A stretch of 64,000 nucleotides of DNA from Streptomyces sp. STR69 (lineage in GTDB: Bacteria > Actinomycetota > Actinomycetes > Streptomycetales > Streptomycetaceae): contig NZ_JALJRY010000006.1 of the NCBI RefSeq assembly GCF_024519455.1, positions 62,001 to 126,000 of the forward strand. The letters are read 5' to 3'. Positions 43,460-52,239 of the stretch are shown piece by piece (position 1 is the first letter of the stretch; every line of letters starts with the position of its first letter). Under the pieces are notes generated by a model. That model was given only the letters and a program-made list of their open reading frames with translations, searched no databases and had not been told where the DNA came from. The position numbers and the translations under genes are program-made.

Positions 43460-44506
43460 CTACTTCCGAGGCACCCCCGAAGACCCCCGCACCATCAACT
43501 CCCCGCGAACCGTGGCGATCCCGCCCGGCGGCGGCTCCTCCCGCCCCATCGCGATCCGTCCGGCCCGCGCGCCCGCCTCCGACAGCGGCAACCGCACCGT
43601 CGTAAGAGAAGGCACCGCGTCCACGCTGAACGGGAGATCGTCGAAGCCGGCGACCGAGACGTCGTCCGGGATCCGTCGACCGGACTCCCGCAGGGCCGCA
43701 CACGCCCCCACCGCGACGGAGTCGTTCGCCGCGACCACGGCCGTCAACGACGGGTCGCGGCGCAGGAGTTCCAGCGTCGCCTCGTAGCCGGACCGGCGGT
43801 CGTAGCGTCCGTGCACGGTCCACCGGGGGTCCTCCGCGATGCCGTGCGCGGCCAGCGCCTCGCGGTGGCCCTCCAGCCGGTGCCGGGTCGTGGTCCGTTC
43901 CTCCGGGCCCGCGATGTAGCCGAGCCGCCGGTGCCCGAGGCCGATCAGGTGCTCGGTCAGCTCCCGCCCGCCCCCGCGGTTGTCGAAGGTCAACGCGAAC
44001 GCCCCGGTGTCCGGTGCCGGCGGGCGTCCGCACAGCACCACGCGCGTCCCGGCCTCCCCGAGCTTTCGCAGTTTCGCCGCGACGGCAGCCGCGTGCGGCG
44101 CGTTCTCCATGGCTCCACCGGTCAGTACGACGGCCGCCGCCCGCTGCCGCTGCAGCAGGGTCAGGTACGTCAGCTCGCGCTCCGGGGAGCCTCCTGTGTT
44201 GCACACCACAGCCAGACGTTCACCGCCCGCACGCCCGCCCGGACCCCCGATCTCGGCCTGGATCGCGCTCGCCATGATCCCGAAGAAGGGGTCGGCGATG
44301 TCGTTGACCAGGATGCCGACGAGGTCGGAGGTGGCCGCCGCGAGCGCGCTCGCGGGACCGTTGAGGACGTAGTCGAGCTCGTCGACCGCGCGCAGCACCC
44401 GCTCGCGGGTGGTGGCCGCGACCGGGTAGTTGCCGTTCAGTACGCGCGACACCGTCGCGGGGGAGACCTGGGCGCGGGCCGCCACGTCCGCCAGGGTCAC
44501 CGTCAT
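43460..44506 (-). CDS. LacI-family regulator of the DUF993 operon
   Basis: A 348-residue LacI/GalR repressor. The helix-turn-helix is at 3-25 (TLADVAARAQVSPATVSRVL), followed by the hinge and a sugar-binding domain (GILVNDIADPFFGIMASAI, GHRRLGYIAGP, VAANDSVAVGACAAL, DVSVAGFDDLPFS). GGAGGACGAAC precedes the ATG at 44506. It is divergent from the Gfo/Idh/MocA-DUF993-isomerase operon, with an AAGCGCTT-core site in the interval, so it is the likely repressor. The ligand is unknown. Confidence 0.88.
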   Translation of the reverse strand: MTVTLADVAARAQVSPATVSRVLNGNYPVAATTRERVLRAVDELDYVLNGPASALAAATSDLVGILVNDIADPFFGIMASAIQAEIGGPGGRAGGERLAVVCNTGGSPERELTYLTLLQRQRAAAVVLTGGAMENAPHAAAVAAKLRKLGEAGTRVVLCGRPPAPDTGAFALTFDNRGGGRELTEHLIGLGHRRLGYIAGPEERTTTRHRLEGHREALAAHGIAEDPRWTVHGRYDRRSGYEATLELLRRDPSLTAVVAANDSVAVGACAALRESGRRIPDDVSVAGFDDLPFSVDAVPSLTTVRLPLSEAGARAGRIAMGREEPPPGGIATVRGELMVRGSSGVPRK

Positions 44507-44685
44507 GTCGTTCGTCCTCCGGTCGCGCATCTTGTCGTACGACGTTGTGCATAGGCTGCTCATAGGAAGCCCCCGTCCGAGCAGACGATAAGGCCATCGG
44601 CCCCTGTTGTTCGCCCCCTCGAACAACTCGACCCCATCACGGTCTTGTACAGACCTATGTGCAAAGGCTAGCTTCTGCATATATA

Positions 44686-44697
44686 GAAAGCGCTTGC
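44686..44697. promoter_or_regulatory. LacI operator candidate before the DUF993 operon
   Basis: GAAAGCGCTTGC holds the palindromic core AAGCGCTT with a central CG, the usual LacI-family pattern. It is 37 bp before the GTG of the first operon gene. An AT-rich run TGCATATATA just upstream may be part of the promoter. Confidence 0.55.
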
Positions 44698-44733
44698 TGC
44701 GTTGTTGAGACGTATGTGGACGAAGGGAAACAC

Positions 44734-45891
44734 GTGACACGCAAGACGGTGCGTATCGCCATGAACGGCGTGACGGGGCGCATGGGCTACCGACAGCACC
44801 TCGTCCGCTCGATCCTCGCACTGCGCGAGCAGGGTGGTCTAGACCTCGGCGACGGAACCGTGCTGTGGCCGGAACCGATCCTCGTCGGCCGACGCGAGCA
44901 CGCGCTGAAGGCGCTTGCCGAGCAGCACGGCCTCGACCCGGCGAACGTCTCCACGGACGTCGACGCGGTCCTCGCCGATCCGACCGTCGAGATCTACTTC
45001 GACGCCCAGGTCACCTCGGCCCGCGAGGAGGCGCTCAAGAAGGCGATCGCCGCGGGCAAGCACATCTACACCGAGAAGCCGACCGCGACCGGCCTCGACG
45101 GCGCCCTGGAGCTGGCCCGCCTCGCCGACGCCGCCGGCATCAAGCACGGCGTCGTCCAGGACAAGCTGTTCCTCCCGGGCCTGCTCAAGCTCAAGCGGCT
45201 CATCGACGGTGGCTTCTTCGGCCGGATCCTGTCGATCCGGGGCGAGTTCGGCTACTGGGTCTTCGAGGGCGACTGGCAGAGTGCCCAGCGCCCGTCGTGG
45301 AACTACCGCTCGGAGGACGGCGGCGGCATCGTCGTCGACATGTTCCCGCACTGGGAGTACGTCCTCCACGAGCTGTTCGGCCGCGTCAAGTCCGTCCAGG
45401 CCATCGCCACCACCCACATCCCGCAGCGCTGGGACGAGAACGGCAAGCCCTACGACGCCACCGCCGACGACGCCGCCTACGGCATCTTCGAACTCGACAG
45501 CGGAGCCATCGCCCAGATCAACTCCTCCTGGGCCGTCCGCGTCAACCGCGACGAGCTCGTCGAGTTCCAGGTGGACGGCACGGAGGGTTCGGCGGTCGCA
45601 GGCCTGCGCAACTGCCGTGCCCAGCACCGCAGTTCCACCCCCAAGCCGGTGTGGAACCCCGACATCCCCGCCACCGAGGTCTTCCGCGACCAGTGGCAGG
45701 AGGTCCCCGACAACGCCGACTTCGACAACGGCTTCAAGGCGCAGTGGGAACTGTTCCTCCGCCACGTCTACGCCGACGCCCCCTACCACTGGGACCTGCT
45801 GGCCGGCGCCCGTGGCGTCCAGCTCGCCGAGCTGGGCCTGAGGTCGTCCGCCGAGGGCCGCCGCCTCGACGTCCCGGAGATCGCACTGTGA
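44734..45891 (+). CDS. Gfo/Idh/MocA-family oxidoreductase
   Basis: A 385-residue NAD(P)-dependent sugar or polyol dehydrogenase. The N-terminal Rossmann domain has a modified nucleotide loop (IAMNGVTGRMGYRQHL). EKPTATG carries the conserved Glu-Lys-Pro of the family. The GTG at 44734 lies behind GAAGGG; an ATG eight codons later is less likely. It is the first gene of a coupled three-gene operon. The substrate is not known. Confidence 0.85.
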   Translation: MTRKTVRIAMNGVTGRMGYRQHLVRSILALREQGGLDLGDGTVLWPEPILVGRREHALKALAEQHGLDPANVSTDVDAVLADPTVEIYFDAQVTSAREEALKKAIAAGKHIYTEKPTATGLDGALELARLADAAGIKHGVVQDKLFLPGLLKLKRLIDGGFFGRILSIRGEFGYWVFEGDWQSAQRPSWNYRSEDGGGIVVDMFPHWEYVLHELFGRVKSVQAIATTHIPQRWDENGKPYDATADDAAYGIFELDSGAIAQINSSWAVRVNRDELVEFQVDGTEGSAVAGLRNCRAQHRSSTPKPVWNPDIPATEVFRDQWQEVPDNADFDNGFKAQWELFLRHVYADAPYHWDLLAGARGVQLAELGLRSSAEGRRLDVPEIAL

Positions 45892-47039
45892 CCATCCAAC
45901 TCCCCGACGCGTCAGGGGCCTTGAGGTCCTACGAGCCGCGCCCCGAACCCCTCGCCGTCACCTCCGGCACCCCCTTCACCTCTCGTACGGTGTTCTCGGC
46001 GGCCCACGTCGTCGCCGACCCGTTCGCCGACACGAGCCCCGACTCGGCCGCCGCCGTCGACTGGGACGCCACCCTCGCCTTCCGCCGCCACCTCTGGTCG
46101 CACGGGCTCGGTGTCGCCGAGGCGATGGACACCGCCCAGCGCGGCATGGGCCTGGACTGGGCGGGCGCGGCCGAGCTGATCCGCCGAAGCTCCGCAGAGG
46201 CCAAGGCGGTTGGCGGCCGGATCGCGTGCGGTGTCGGCACCGACCAGATCACCGGCGGCACCCTGGCCGACGTACAGGCCGCGTACGAGGAGCAGTTGGC
46301 CCTCGTCGAGGAGTCCGGCGCGCAGGCCATCCTGATGGCTTCGCGGGCGCTCGCGGCCGTGGCGAAGGGCCCCGAGGACTACCTTGAGGTCTACGGCCAC
46401 CTGCTCCGGCAGGCCACCGAGCCCGTCGTCCTGCACTGGCTCGGCCCGATGTTCGACCCGGCGCTGGAGGGCTACTGGGGCTCGTCCGACCTGGACGCCG
46501 CCACCGACACGTTCCTCGAAGTCATCGCGGCCCACCCCGACAAGGTGGACGGCATCAAGGTGTCGCTCCTGGAGGCTCAGCGGGAGATCGACATCCGGCG
46601 CCGACTGCCGCAGGGCGTCCGCTGCTACACCGGCGACGACTTCAACTACCCCGAGCTGATCGCGGGCGACGACCAGGGCTTCAGCCACGCCCTGCTCGGC
46701 ATCTTCGACCCGCTCGGCCCGCTGGCGGCGGAGGCGGTCCGCGTCCTGGACACCGGGAACACGGCCGGGTTCCGCGAACTCCTCGACCCCACCGTCGAGT
46801 TGTCCCGGCACCTCTTCCAGACCCCGACCCGCTTCTACAAGACGGGCGTGGTGTTCCTGGCCTGGCTCGCGGGCCACCAGTCGCACTTCACGATGGTCGG
46901 CGGCCTCCAGTCGGCCCGCTCCCTCCCGCACTTCGCCCGCGCCTACCAACTCGCCGACGGCCTGGGCCTGTTCCCCGACCCGAAGCTCGCGGAGGAACGG
47001 ATGAAGAACCTGCTCGCCCTGTACGGAGTGACCCAGTGA
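45888..47039 (+). CDS. DUF993 family protein (aldolase-like TIM barrel)
   Basis: A 383-residue protein of the DUF993 family, distantly related to dihydrodipicolinate synthase. AHVVADPFAD, GLDWAGAAELIRR, GGRIACGVGTDQ and VDGIKVSLL (with a Lys where DHDPS-type aldolases form their Schiff base) are visible, as is RCYTGDDFNYPEL. It starts in the stop of the oxidoreductase gene (GTGA) and ends in the start of the isomerase gene (GTGA). It probably cleaves or dehydrates a keto-sugar acid made by the neighbours. No member has an established reaction that I can name. Confidence 0.82.
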   Translation: MTIQLPDASGALRSYEPRPEPLAVTSGTPFTSRTVFSAAHVVADPFADTSPDSAAAVDWDATLAFRRHLWSHGLGVAEAMDTAQRGMGLDWAGAAELIRRSSAEAKAVGGRIACGVGTDQITGGTLADVQAAYEEQLALVEESGAQAILMASRALAAVAKGPEDYLEVYGHLLRQATEPVVLHWLGPMFDPALEGYWGSSDLDAATDTFLEVIAAHPDKVDGIKVSLLEAQREIDIRRRLPQGVRCYTGDDFNYPELIAGDDQGFSHALLGIFDPLGPLAAEAVRVLDTGNTAGFRELLDPTVELSRHLFQTPTRFYKTGVVFLAWLAGHQSHFTMVGGLQSARSLPHFARAYQLADGLGLFPDPKLAEERMKNLLALYGVTQ

Positions 47040-47872
47040 GCAATCCGGATCTGTCCCGCTTCTCCATCAACCAGATGACGGTGAAGCAGCTCGGCATGCC
47101 CGAACTGGTCGACGCCTGCCTGGAGTTGGGCGTCCCCGGTGTCGGCCTGTGGCGTGAGCCGGTCCAGTCGTACGGCCTGGAGGCCACCGCGAAGCTGGTC
47201 CGCGACGCGGGGCTTACGGTGACAACGTTGTGCAGGGGCGGCTTCTTCACGGCGCTCGACCCGGCCGAGCGCACCCGTGCCCTGGACGACAACCGCAGGG
47301 CCGTGGACGAGGCGGCCACGCTCGGCACGGACACCCTCGTGCTGGTGTCGGGCGGTCTGCCGGCCGGCTCGAAGGACCTGCACGGCGCGCGGGAGCGGAT
47401 CGCCGACGCGCTGGGGGAGTTGGGGCCCTACGCCGAGGAGCGGGGCGTACGGCTGGCCATCGAGCCGCTGCACCCCATGTTCGCCTCCGACCGCTGCGTG
47501 GTCTCGACGCTCACCCAGGCCCTCGACCTCGCCGAGCGCTTCCCCGCGCGGCAGGTCGGCGTCACGGTCGACACGTACCACATCTGGTGGGACGACCAGG
47601 CCCCGGCGCAGATCGCCAGGGCCGGCGCGGGCGGCCGTATCCACACCTTCCAACTCGCCGACTGGACCACCCCGTTGCCCGAGGGCGTCCTCAACGGCCG
47701 CGGGCAGATCGGGGACGGCGCGATCGACATGCGGGAGTGGAAGGCGTACGTCGAGGCCGCCGGATACACCGGTCCCGTCGAGGTCGAGCTGTTCAACGAC
47801 GCGCTGTGGGCACGCGACGGGCGCGAGGTGCTGGCCGAGACGGCGGCGCGGTTCGTGGAGCACGTGCTGTGA
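47036..47872 (+). CDS. Sugar phosphate isomerase/epimerase
   Basis: A 278-residue xylose-isomerase-like TIM barrel. LAIEPLHPMFASDRC, GVTVDTYHIWWD, IHTFQLADW and PVEVELFND hold the Glu, Asp and His residues expected to bind the metal. The GTG overlaps the DUF993 stop. It is the third gene of the LacI-regulated operon and probably interconverts the keto and aldo forms of its sugar or cyclitol. Confidence 0.85.
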   Translation: MSNPDLSRFSINQMTVKQLGMPELVDACLELGVPGVGLWREPVQSYGLEATAKLVRDAGLTVTTLCRGGFFTALDPAERTRALDDNRRAVDEAATLGTDTLVLVSGGLPAGSKDLHGARERIADALGELGPYAEERGVRLAIEPLHPMFASDRCVVSTLTQALDLAERFPARQVGVTVDTYHIWWDDQAPAQIARAGAGGRIHTFQLADWTTPLPEGVLNGRGQIGDGAIDMREWKAYVEAAGYTGPVEVELFNDALWARDGREVLAETAARFVEHVL

Positions 47873-47967
47873 GCCGCTGAGGTGTGCGTGGGGCTCCCGT
47901 GCGGTGGGTCGACTCACCGGTGCGGGAGTCCCACTCCTGGAAAACGGTCGGCCGCCGACTCGACGTA

Positions 47968-48186
47968 CTAGACCCGACCACCCTTGACGGCACCGACGAA
48001 CGCCGCCCAGTGGCCGGTCGAGAACACCAACGCCGGGCCGGTGACGGCCTTGCTGTCGCGGACGGGCACACCGGCGTAGCCGCGCGCCACCTCAAGGCAC
48101 TCGCCCTGATCGCCGCCGCTGTGGCTGGACTTGTACCACCCGGTGAGGGCGGACGAGTCGGAGACGATGTGCTCACTGCTGACCAT
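47968..48186 (-). CDS. DUF397 protein
   Basis: A 72-residue DUF397 protein with the standard pattern TGWYKSSHSGGDQGECLEVA and VPVRDSKAVTGPALVFST...WAAFVGAV. DUF397 partners of XRE/DUF5753 regulators are thought to modulate them, as in the Scr1/Scr2 and BldB-like pairs. It overlaps the end of the XRE gene by 14 bases, so the two are co-translated. Confidence 0.88.
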   Translation of the reverse strand: MVSSEHIVSDSSALTGWYKSSHSGGDQGECLEVARGYAGVPVRDSKAVTGPALVFSTGHWAAFVGAVKGGRV

Positions 48187-48997
48187 GCGCGTGTTCCTCC
48201 GCTGCCGCTCTGACGAGGGCCAGTGACTCTTGCTGCGACAAGGCGTCGCCCAAGACCAGAGCGTAGGCCGTCTGGCCGGCGGTCACCAGCGCTGGATCAT
48301 CCATCAAGTTGCCGGTGAGGAAGCCCTCGGCGTAGGCCACCGGGGCCGAGTCGTCGAAGCTCATGAGCGTGAGCAGGCTCTGTTGGAGCGCGTGTGCTCC
48401 GACGCCGAACGGGAGGATGTGCAGTCGCATGCGCCCCGCTTCAGCCAAGTCGCCGATCTTGTGCAGTTGTTCGGCCATCACCTGACAGCCGCCAACCCGG
48501 CGCCGCAGCACGGACTCGTCGAGCAGCGTCCAGACGACCGGTTTCAACGGGCCGTCGAGAATCTGGGCACGCTTTGTTCGAATGACAACGGCCTCGTCAA
48601 GTTCCGCCGCGGTGTGGTTCGGCCGGTACGCGCGGAACAACGCACGCGCGTAGTCGTCGGTCTGGAACACGCCTGGAACGAGCGAGAGAGCGAACTGCTG
48701 GATGAGCGTGGCCTGTTGCTCCAGCTCGGCTACGGCTGCGAAGTGGTCCGCGTACTTCGACTCCAGGTCCTCCAGCCAGCGAAGGAAGAACCCGTCCGTT
48801 GCCAGCGCCTGATCGATCCGCCGTGCGTCATCGGGCCTCGGCAGCCGCCTCCCCGACTCCCAGTGGCTGATCAGCGTCGGCGAGCACACGACCAGTTCGC
48901 CCAGTCCCTCCTGCGTCAGACCGGCCGCAAGTCGCCGCAGCCTCAACTCCTCCCCGTACTTCTCCCGTTGCGTCCGAGGTGAACGAGATCCGGTCAT
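48173..48997 (-). CDS. XRE-family regulator with DUF5753
   Basis: A 274-residue regulator. The helix-turn-helix is at about 14-65 (ELRLRRLAAGLTQEGLGEL, SPTLISHWESGRRLP), then DUF5753 (LSLVPGVFQTDDYARALFRAY, LLDESVLRRRVGG, LHILPFGVGAH). It pairs with the DUF397 gene downstream. The ATG at 48997 was chosen by alignment to the family; no strong ribosome site is present. It is divergent from two small unknown genes. Confidence 0.88.
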   Translation of the reverse strand: MTGSRSPRTQREKYGEELRLRRLAAGLTQEGLGELVVCSPTLISHWESGRRLPRPDDARRIDQALATDGFFLRWLEDLESKYADHFAAVAELEQQATLIQQFALSLVPGVFQTDDYARALFRAYRPNHTAAELDEAVVIRTKRAQILDGPLKPVVWTLLDESVLRRRVGGCQVMAEQLHKIGDLAEAGRMRLHILPFGVGAHALQQSLLTLMSFDDSAPVAYAEGFLTGNLMDDPALVTAGQTAYALVLGDALSQQESLALVRAAAEEHAHGQQ

Positions 48998-49121
48998 GGC
49001 CGCGACCCCCAACTTGACGTACGCGCTGTCAACCTCCAGGTACTGGCAGCGTAGCCAGCGCCGACCCCACTCTGTGACTGATTCGCCACAGCTCGCAGTC
49101 GAGGGAAAGCAGGAGGTCACC

Positions 49122-49298
49122 GTGTTCGCCCGCATCGCCCGGTTCCTGAAGCCAGGGTGCTACCGCCCCTACTCGTGTCCGTACGTCGGCGGCTCCACCC
49201 GCTACGCCACCGGAGAGCGCCCGCCCACCCCGTCGTACGAACTCCGCGGTGTCGGCATGGGCTCGCTCGGCGTTCCCCGTCGGGAGGGCGGCAAGTGA
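49122..49298 (+). CDS. Small protein of unknown function
   Basis: A 58-residue basic frame (MFARIARFLKPGCYRPYSCP...) from a GTG that follows AGGAGG by five bases. It has two cysteines and ends RREGGK. The next gene begins inside its stop codon (GTGA). The good ribosome site and the coupling argue that it is translated. The family is not recognised. Confidence 0.6.
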   Translation: MFARIARFLKPGCYRPYSCPYVGGSTRYATGERPPTPSYELRGVGMGSLGVPRREGGK

Positions 49299-49642
49299 CC
49301 GACCAAGGACGCCTGTTGCCCTGGACCACCTTGGACGGAAACCCCTGTTACGTCGTCGGCGACGGCGCCGGCTACGTATCGCGGATGGCCGACGACGTCG
49401 AAGACGTACAGCTCGGGATGGCCGACGAACTGCTCGGGCACGCCGATGCCATCCTCGCCGCGCACCGCGCCACCGGTGCCGAACTGCGCTATCTGGCAAG
49501 GCGGTTGGTCGAGTCCCTGAGCGATGTCCGGCGGATCGCGGAGAGCCGGGGAGCCCGGCTGGAGAAAGGCGGTGCCCTGGTGCTCCATCACACCCCCGCG
49601 GCGATGGAGCACCAGGCACCGAATGATCAGGATGCGGGGTGA
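49295..49642 (+). CDS. Hypothetical protein beside the XRE/DUF397 module
   Basis: A 115-residue soluble protein. It begins MTDQGRLLPWTTLDGNPCYVVGDG, followed by a helical region (MADELLGHADAILAAHR, ELRYLARRLVESLSDVRR). Proteins of this kind are common next to XRE/DUF5753 genes in Streptomyces, without known role. It is coupled to the 58-residue gene by a GTGA overlap. It converges on the AraC gene. Confidence 0.65.
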   Translation: MTDQGRLLPWTTLDGNPCYVVGDGAGYVSRMADDVEDVQLGMADELLGHADAILAAHRATGAELRYLARRLVESLSDVRRIAESRGARLEKGGALVLHHTPAAMEHQAPNDQDAG

Positions 49643-49693
49643 GCCCCGGAACTGTCGTTAGCGGAGAGTCCATGCGTGATGTTGGTTCTCCGT

Positions 49694-50674
49694 CTACTCG
49701 ACTCCCCGTATCCGGTACTCCCTCGGCGACAACCCGTACGCCTGGCGGAACGCCCGCGTGAAGTCCGCCGCGCGCAACAAGCCCCAGCGGGCGGCGATCG
49801 CGCGGATCGGGGTGTCCCGCAACGCCGGGTTCGCCAGGTCGCGGCGGGCACCTTCCAGACGCTGCGCACGTATCCACGCCGCCACCGTCTCGCCCCGGGC
49901 GTCCTCCTGGAAGAGGCGGTGCAGGTAGCTCAAGGAGATGTGGTGCGCGGCAGCCACCACCGGCGGAGTCAGCTCCGGATCGTGCAGGTTGTCCCGGATG
50001 AATGCCCGGATGTGTGCGATCAGGGTTCGGTGGCGCGTCTCCGGCGACAGCGCGGACTCCACCTCCAGCACCTGCGCGAACCACGCCGCCAGCAGGTCCA
50101 CCACCACCGTGCCCAACCGCGTCGCGTCCGACGGCCGCAGGGACTCCGCCTGCTGGTCCAGGCCGGCCAGGAAACCCGTCAGCAGTGCGCCCGTACCCTC
50201 CCGGCCCGACAACCGCCTGCCCAGCAACGGCCGCATCCGGTCCGGGGACATCGGCATCAACGCCTTGGGGAAGTCCACCCCGACCCCCGTGACCGCCCGC
50301 CGTCCGTCCGCCGTCGACGGGCGGACGTCGTACGGGCGCGAACTGTCCGTCACCCACAGGTCGAGCGGGCCGTAGAAATCGGTCCGGCCCACGTGGTCCA
50401 GACCCAGGCCGCCGCCGAGCACCAGCGACAGGTGGTACGTCTCCGGGTCGCACTGCCGCACCAGCTTCTCGGTCCGTACGAAGCGCGCCGGCAGCAACGA
50501 CGTGGGCCACACATACACCGGCCCCAGCTCCATCATCCGCTGCTCCGCCCAGAAGTCCCCGGCGTGCTCGCTGCTGATGTGACTGGGCGCGATCGCCTGA
50601 TGGATCAACTCCCGCCAGTAGTCGAACCGGTCCTCCACCGGCACGTCGTCACTCCGGAACAACGTCCCGATCAT
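49694..50674 (-). CDS. AraC-family transcriptional regulator
   Basis: A 326-residue regulator with an N-terminal AraC-binding-like domain (about 20-200; FDYWRELIHQAIAPSHI, YHLSLVLGGGL) and a C-terminal double HTH (IRAFIRDNLHDPELTPPVVAAAHHISLSYLHRLF..., WGLLRAADFTRAFRQAYGLSPREYR). No target is obvious. It is monocistronic, upstream of a hairpin that ends the ribose operon. Confidence 0.87.
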   Translation of the reverse strand: MIGTLFRSDDVPVEDRFDYWRELIHQAIAPSHISSEHAGDFWAEQRMMELGPVYVWPTSLLPARFVRTEKLVRQCDPETYHLSLVLGGGLGLDHVGRTDFYGPLDLWVTDSSRPYDVRPSTADGRRAVTGVGVDFPKALMPMSPDRMRPLLGRRLSGREGTGALLTGFLAGLDQQAESLRPSDATRLGTVVVDLLAAWFAQVLEVESALSPETRHRTLIAHIRAFIRDNLHDPELTPPVVAAAHHISLSYLHRLFQEDARGETVAAWIRAQRLEGARRDLANPALRDTPIRAIAARWGLLRAADFTRAFRQAYGLSPREYRIRGVE

Positions 50675-50830
50675 CCGGCCGCCCCTCTCCGTGTCTTCGT
50701 CGTCTCCGCCAAAAGAATCTTGGAAGTCCGTACAACCCTGCCCGCACCGCGCGGGTCGTACTTTGCATCAGGACTCTTGGAGGGGGATCTGGGGGGATCG
50801 TGGGGGTTCTGATGCTGGAGGGGAAAACCC

Positions 50831-50862
50831 GAGGGGGCCCGGTCGACGGACCGGGCCCCCTC
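50831..50862 (-). terminator. Terminator of the ribose operon
   Basis: GAGGGGGCCCGGTC (50831-50844) and its complement at 50849-50862 form a perfect 14-bp stem with a four-base loop. On the minus strand GGGTTTTCC follows. It lies 41 bp after the rbsD stop. Confidence 0.85.
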
Positions 50863-50903
50863 GAATTTGAAAGCGTTACACATTCGCCCGAACTGTCACA
50901 CTT

Positions 50904-51293
50904 CTAGAAGAACACCCCGCACCGCAGCAGCACGTTCGCGTACGGCCGCGCCTCGCCCGTCCGTACGATCAGCCGCGCGCCCGCCGACAGCTCCTTGAGC
51001 CGCTCGTGGGAGACGAGGTCCAGGTCGGGGAAGCGGGCGTCGAGGAGGGCGGTGGCGGCTCGGTTGGCGCCGCGTATCTCGCTCGCCGCCGTCGCGCCCT
51101 CCACCACCAGCTCGGCCAGCAGCCCGTCCAGCACCTCCGCGAACGACGGCACCCCGGCCCGGAACGCCAGGTCCACCACCCGGGGCCCGGCCGGGATCGG
51201 CATCCCGGCGTCGCACACCAGCACCCCGTCCCCGTGCCCCAACTCGGCCAGCGCGCCGGAGAGATGGCGGTTGAGGATCCCTGCCTTCTTCAC
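50904..51293 (-). CDS. rbsD: D-ribose pyranase
   Basis: A 129-residue RbsD, which converts beta-pyranose ribose to the furanose form used by ribokinase. It begins MKKAGILNRHLSGALAELGHGD (the His in LNRHLS is catalytic in the family) and ends RTGEARPYANVLLRCGVFF. The GTG overlaps the rbsK stop by four bases. Confidence 0.92.
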   Translation of the reverse strand: MKKAGILNRHLSGALAELGHGDGVLVCDAGMPIPAGPRVVDLAFRAGVPSFAEVLDGLLAELVVEGATAASEIRGANRAATALLDARFPDLDLVSHERLKELSAGARLIVRTGEARPYANVLLRCGVFF

Positions 51294-52192
51294 AGCGCGG
51301 CGACCTCGTCCGCCGTCGGGAAGGAGTCCTGGGCGCCCTTCCTGGTGACGGCCGCCGCCCCGACCCGGGCCGCGTACGACGCCGCGTCCGCCAGCGACGC
51401 ACCCGTGCCCAGCTTCCAGGCCAGCGCCGCGGTGAAGGCGTCGCCCGCGCCCGTCGTGTCCACGGCGTCCACCTTCACGGACGGCACCCGGGTGACCCCG
51501 TCCTTGGAGGCCACCAGCGCGCCCTCCGCGCCCAGCGTCACGACCACCGAACGCGGTCCCTTCGCCAGCAGGATCCGGGCCCAGTCCTCGGGCCGCTCGC
51601 TCACACACGCGTCCCCGAGGATCACCCTCGCCTCGTGCTCGTTGACGATCAACGGGTCGCAGGCCGCCAGGACTTCGGACGGCAGCGGCCGGGGCGGCGA
51701 CGGGTTCAGCACGAACCGGCTGTCGGGCGCCAGACTCCGTACGACCTCCACGACCGTCTCCAGCGGGATCTCCAGCTGTACGGACACCACCCGGGAGGCG
51801 TGGAAGAGGCAGGCGGCGGCCTGGATGTCCACCGGGAACAGCTTCCCGTTGGCCCCCGGCGACACCACGATGCTGTTGTCGCCGGACGGATCCACCGTGA
51901 TCAGCGCGACCCCGGTCGGCGCCCCGCCGACCAGCACGCCCACCGTGTCGACCCCGGCCGCCCGCTGCGAGTCGAGCAGCAGCCTGCCGTACGCGTCGTC
52001 GCCGACCCGGGCCAGCAGGACCGTACTGGCACCGAGCCGGGCGGCGGCGACCGCCTGGTTGGCGCCCTTGCCGCCGGGGTGGACGGCCAGGTCGGAACCG
52101 AGGACCGTCTCGCCGGCGCCCGGCCGCCGCTCGACATCGATCACGAGGTCGGCGTTGGCCGATCCGACGACCAGCAGGTCGTAGTCGTACAT
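51290..52192 (-). CDS. rbsK: Ribokinase
   Basis: A 300-residue PfkB-family kinase phosphorylating ribose. Signature 1 is HPGGKGANQAVAAARLG near residue 38, and signature 2 is DTTGAGDAF with the catalytic Asp near the C-terminus. The ATG at 52192 has GGGGAG seven bases upstream. It follows the transporter fusion gene by 47 bp. Confidence 0.92.
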   Translation of the reverse strand: MYDYDLLVVGSANADLVIDVERRPGAGETVLGSDLAVHPGGKGANQAVAAARLGASTVLLARVGDDAYGRLLLDSQRAAGVDTVGVLVGGAPTGVALITVDPSGDNSIVVSPGANGKLFPVDIQAAACLFHASRVVSVQLEIPLETVVEVVRSLAPDSRFVLNPSPPRPLPSEVLAACDPLIVNEHEARVILGDACVSERPEDWARILLAKGPRSVVVTLGAEGALVASKDGVTRVPSVKVDAVDTTGAGDAFTAALAWKLGTGASLADAASYAARVGAAAVTRKGAQDSFPTADEVAAL

Positions 52193-52239
52193 GAAGTGAC
52201 TCCCCACAGTGGTGACTTGGTGTGGTGACCGGTCCGCTG

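Noticed and set aside
42609..44204. Fused 531-residue protein ending in DUF4253
   Set aside because: The upstream half is an out-of-frame reading of the LacI gene; the DUF4253 protein starts properly at 43415.
44865..47039. Single 724-residue protein covering the Gfo/Idh and DUF993 genes
   Set aside because: The first part of that frame is an out-of-frame reading of the oxidoreductase gene; the DUF993 domain has its own GTG start coupled to the oxidoreductase stop.
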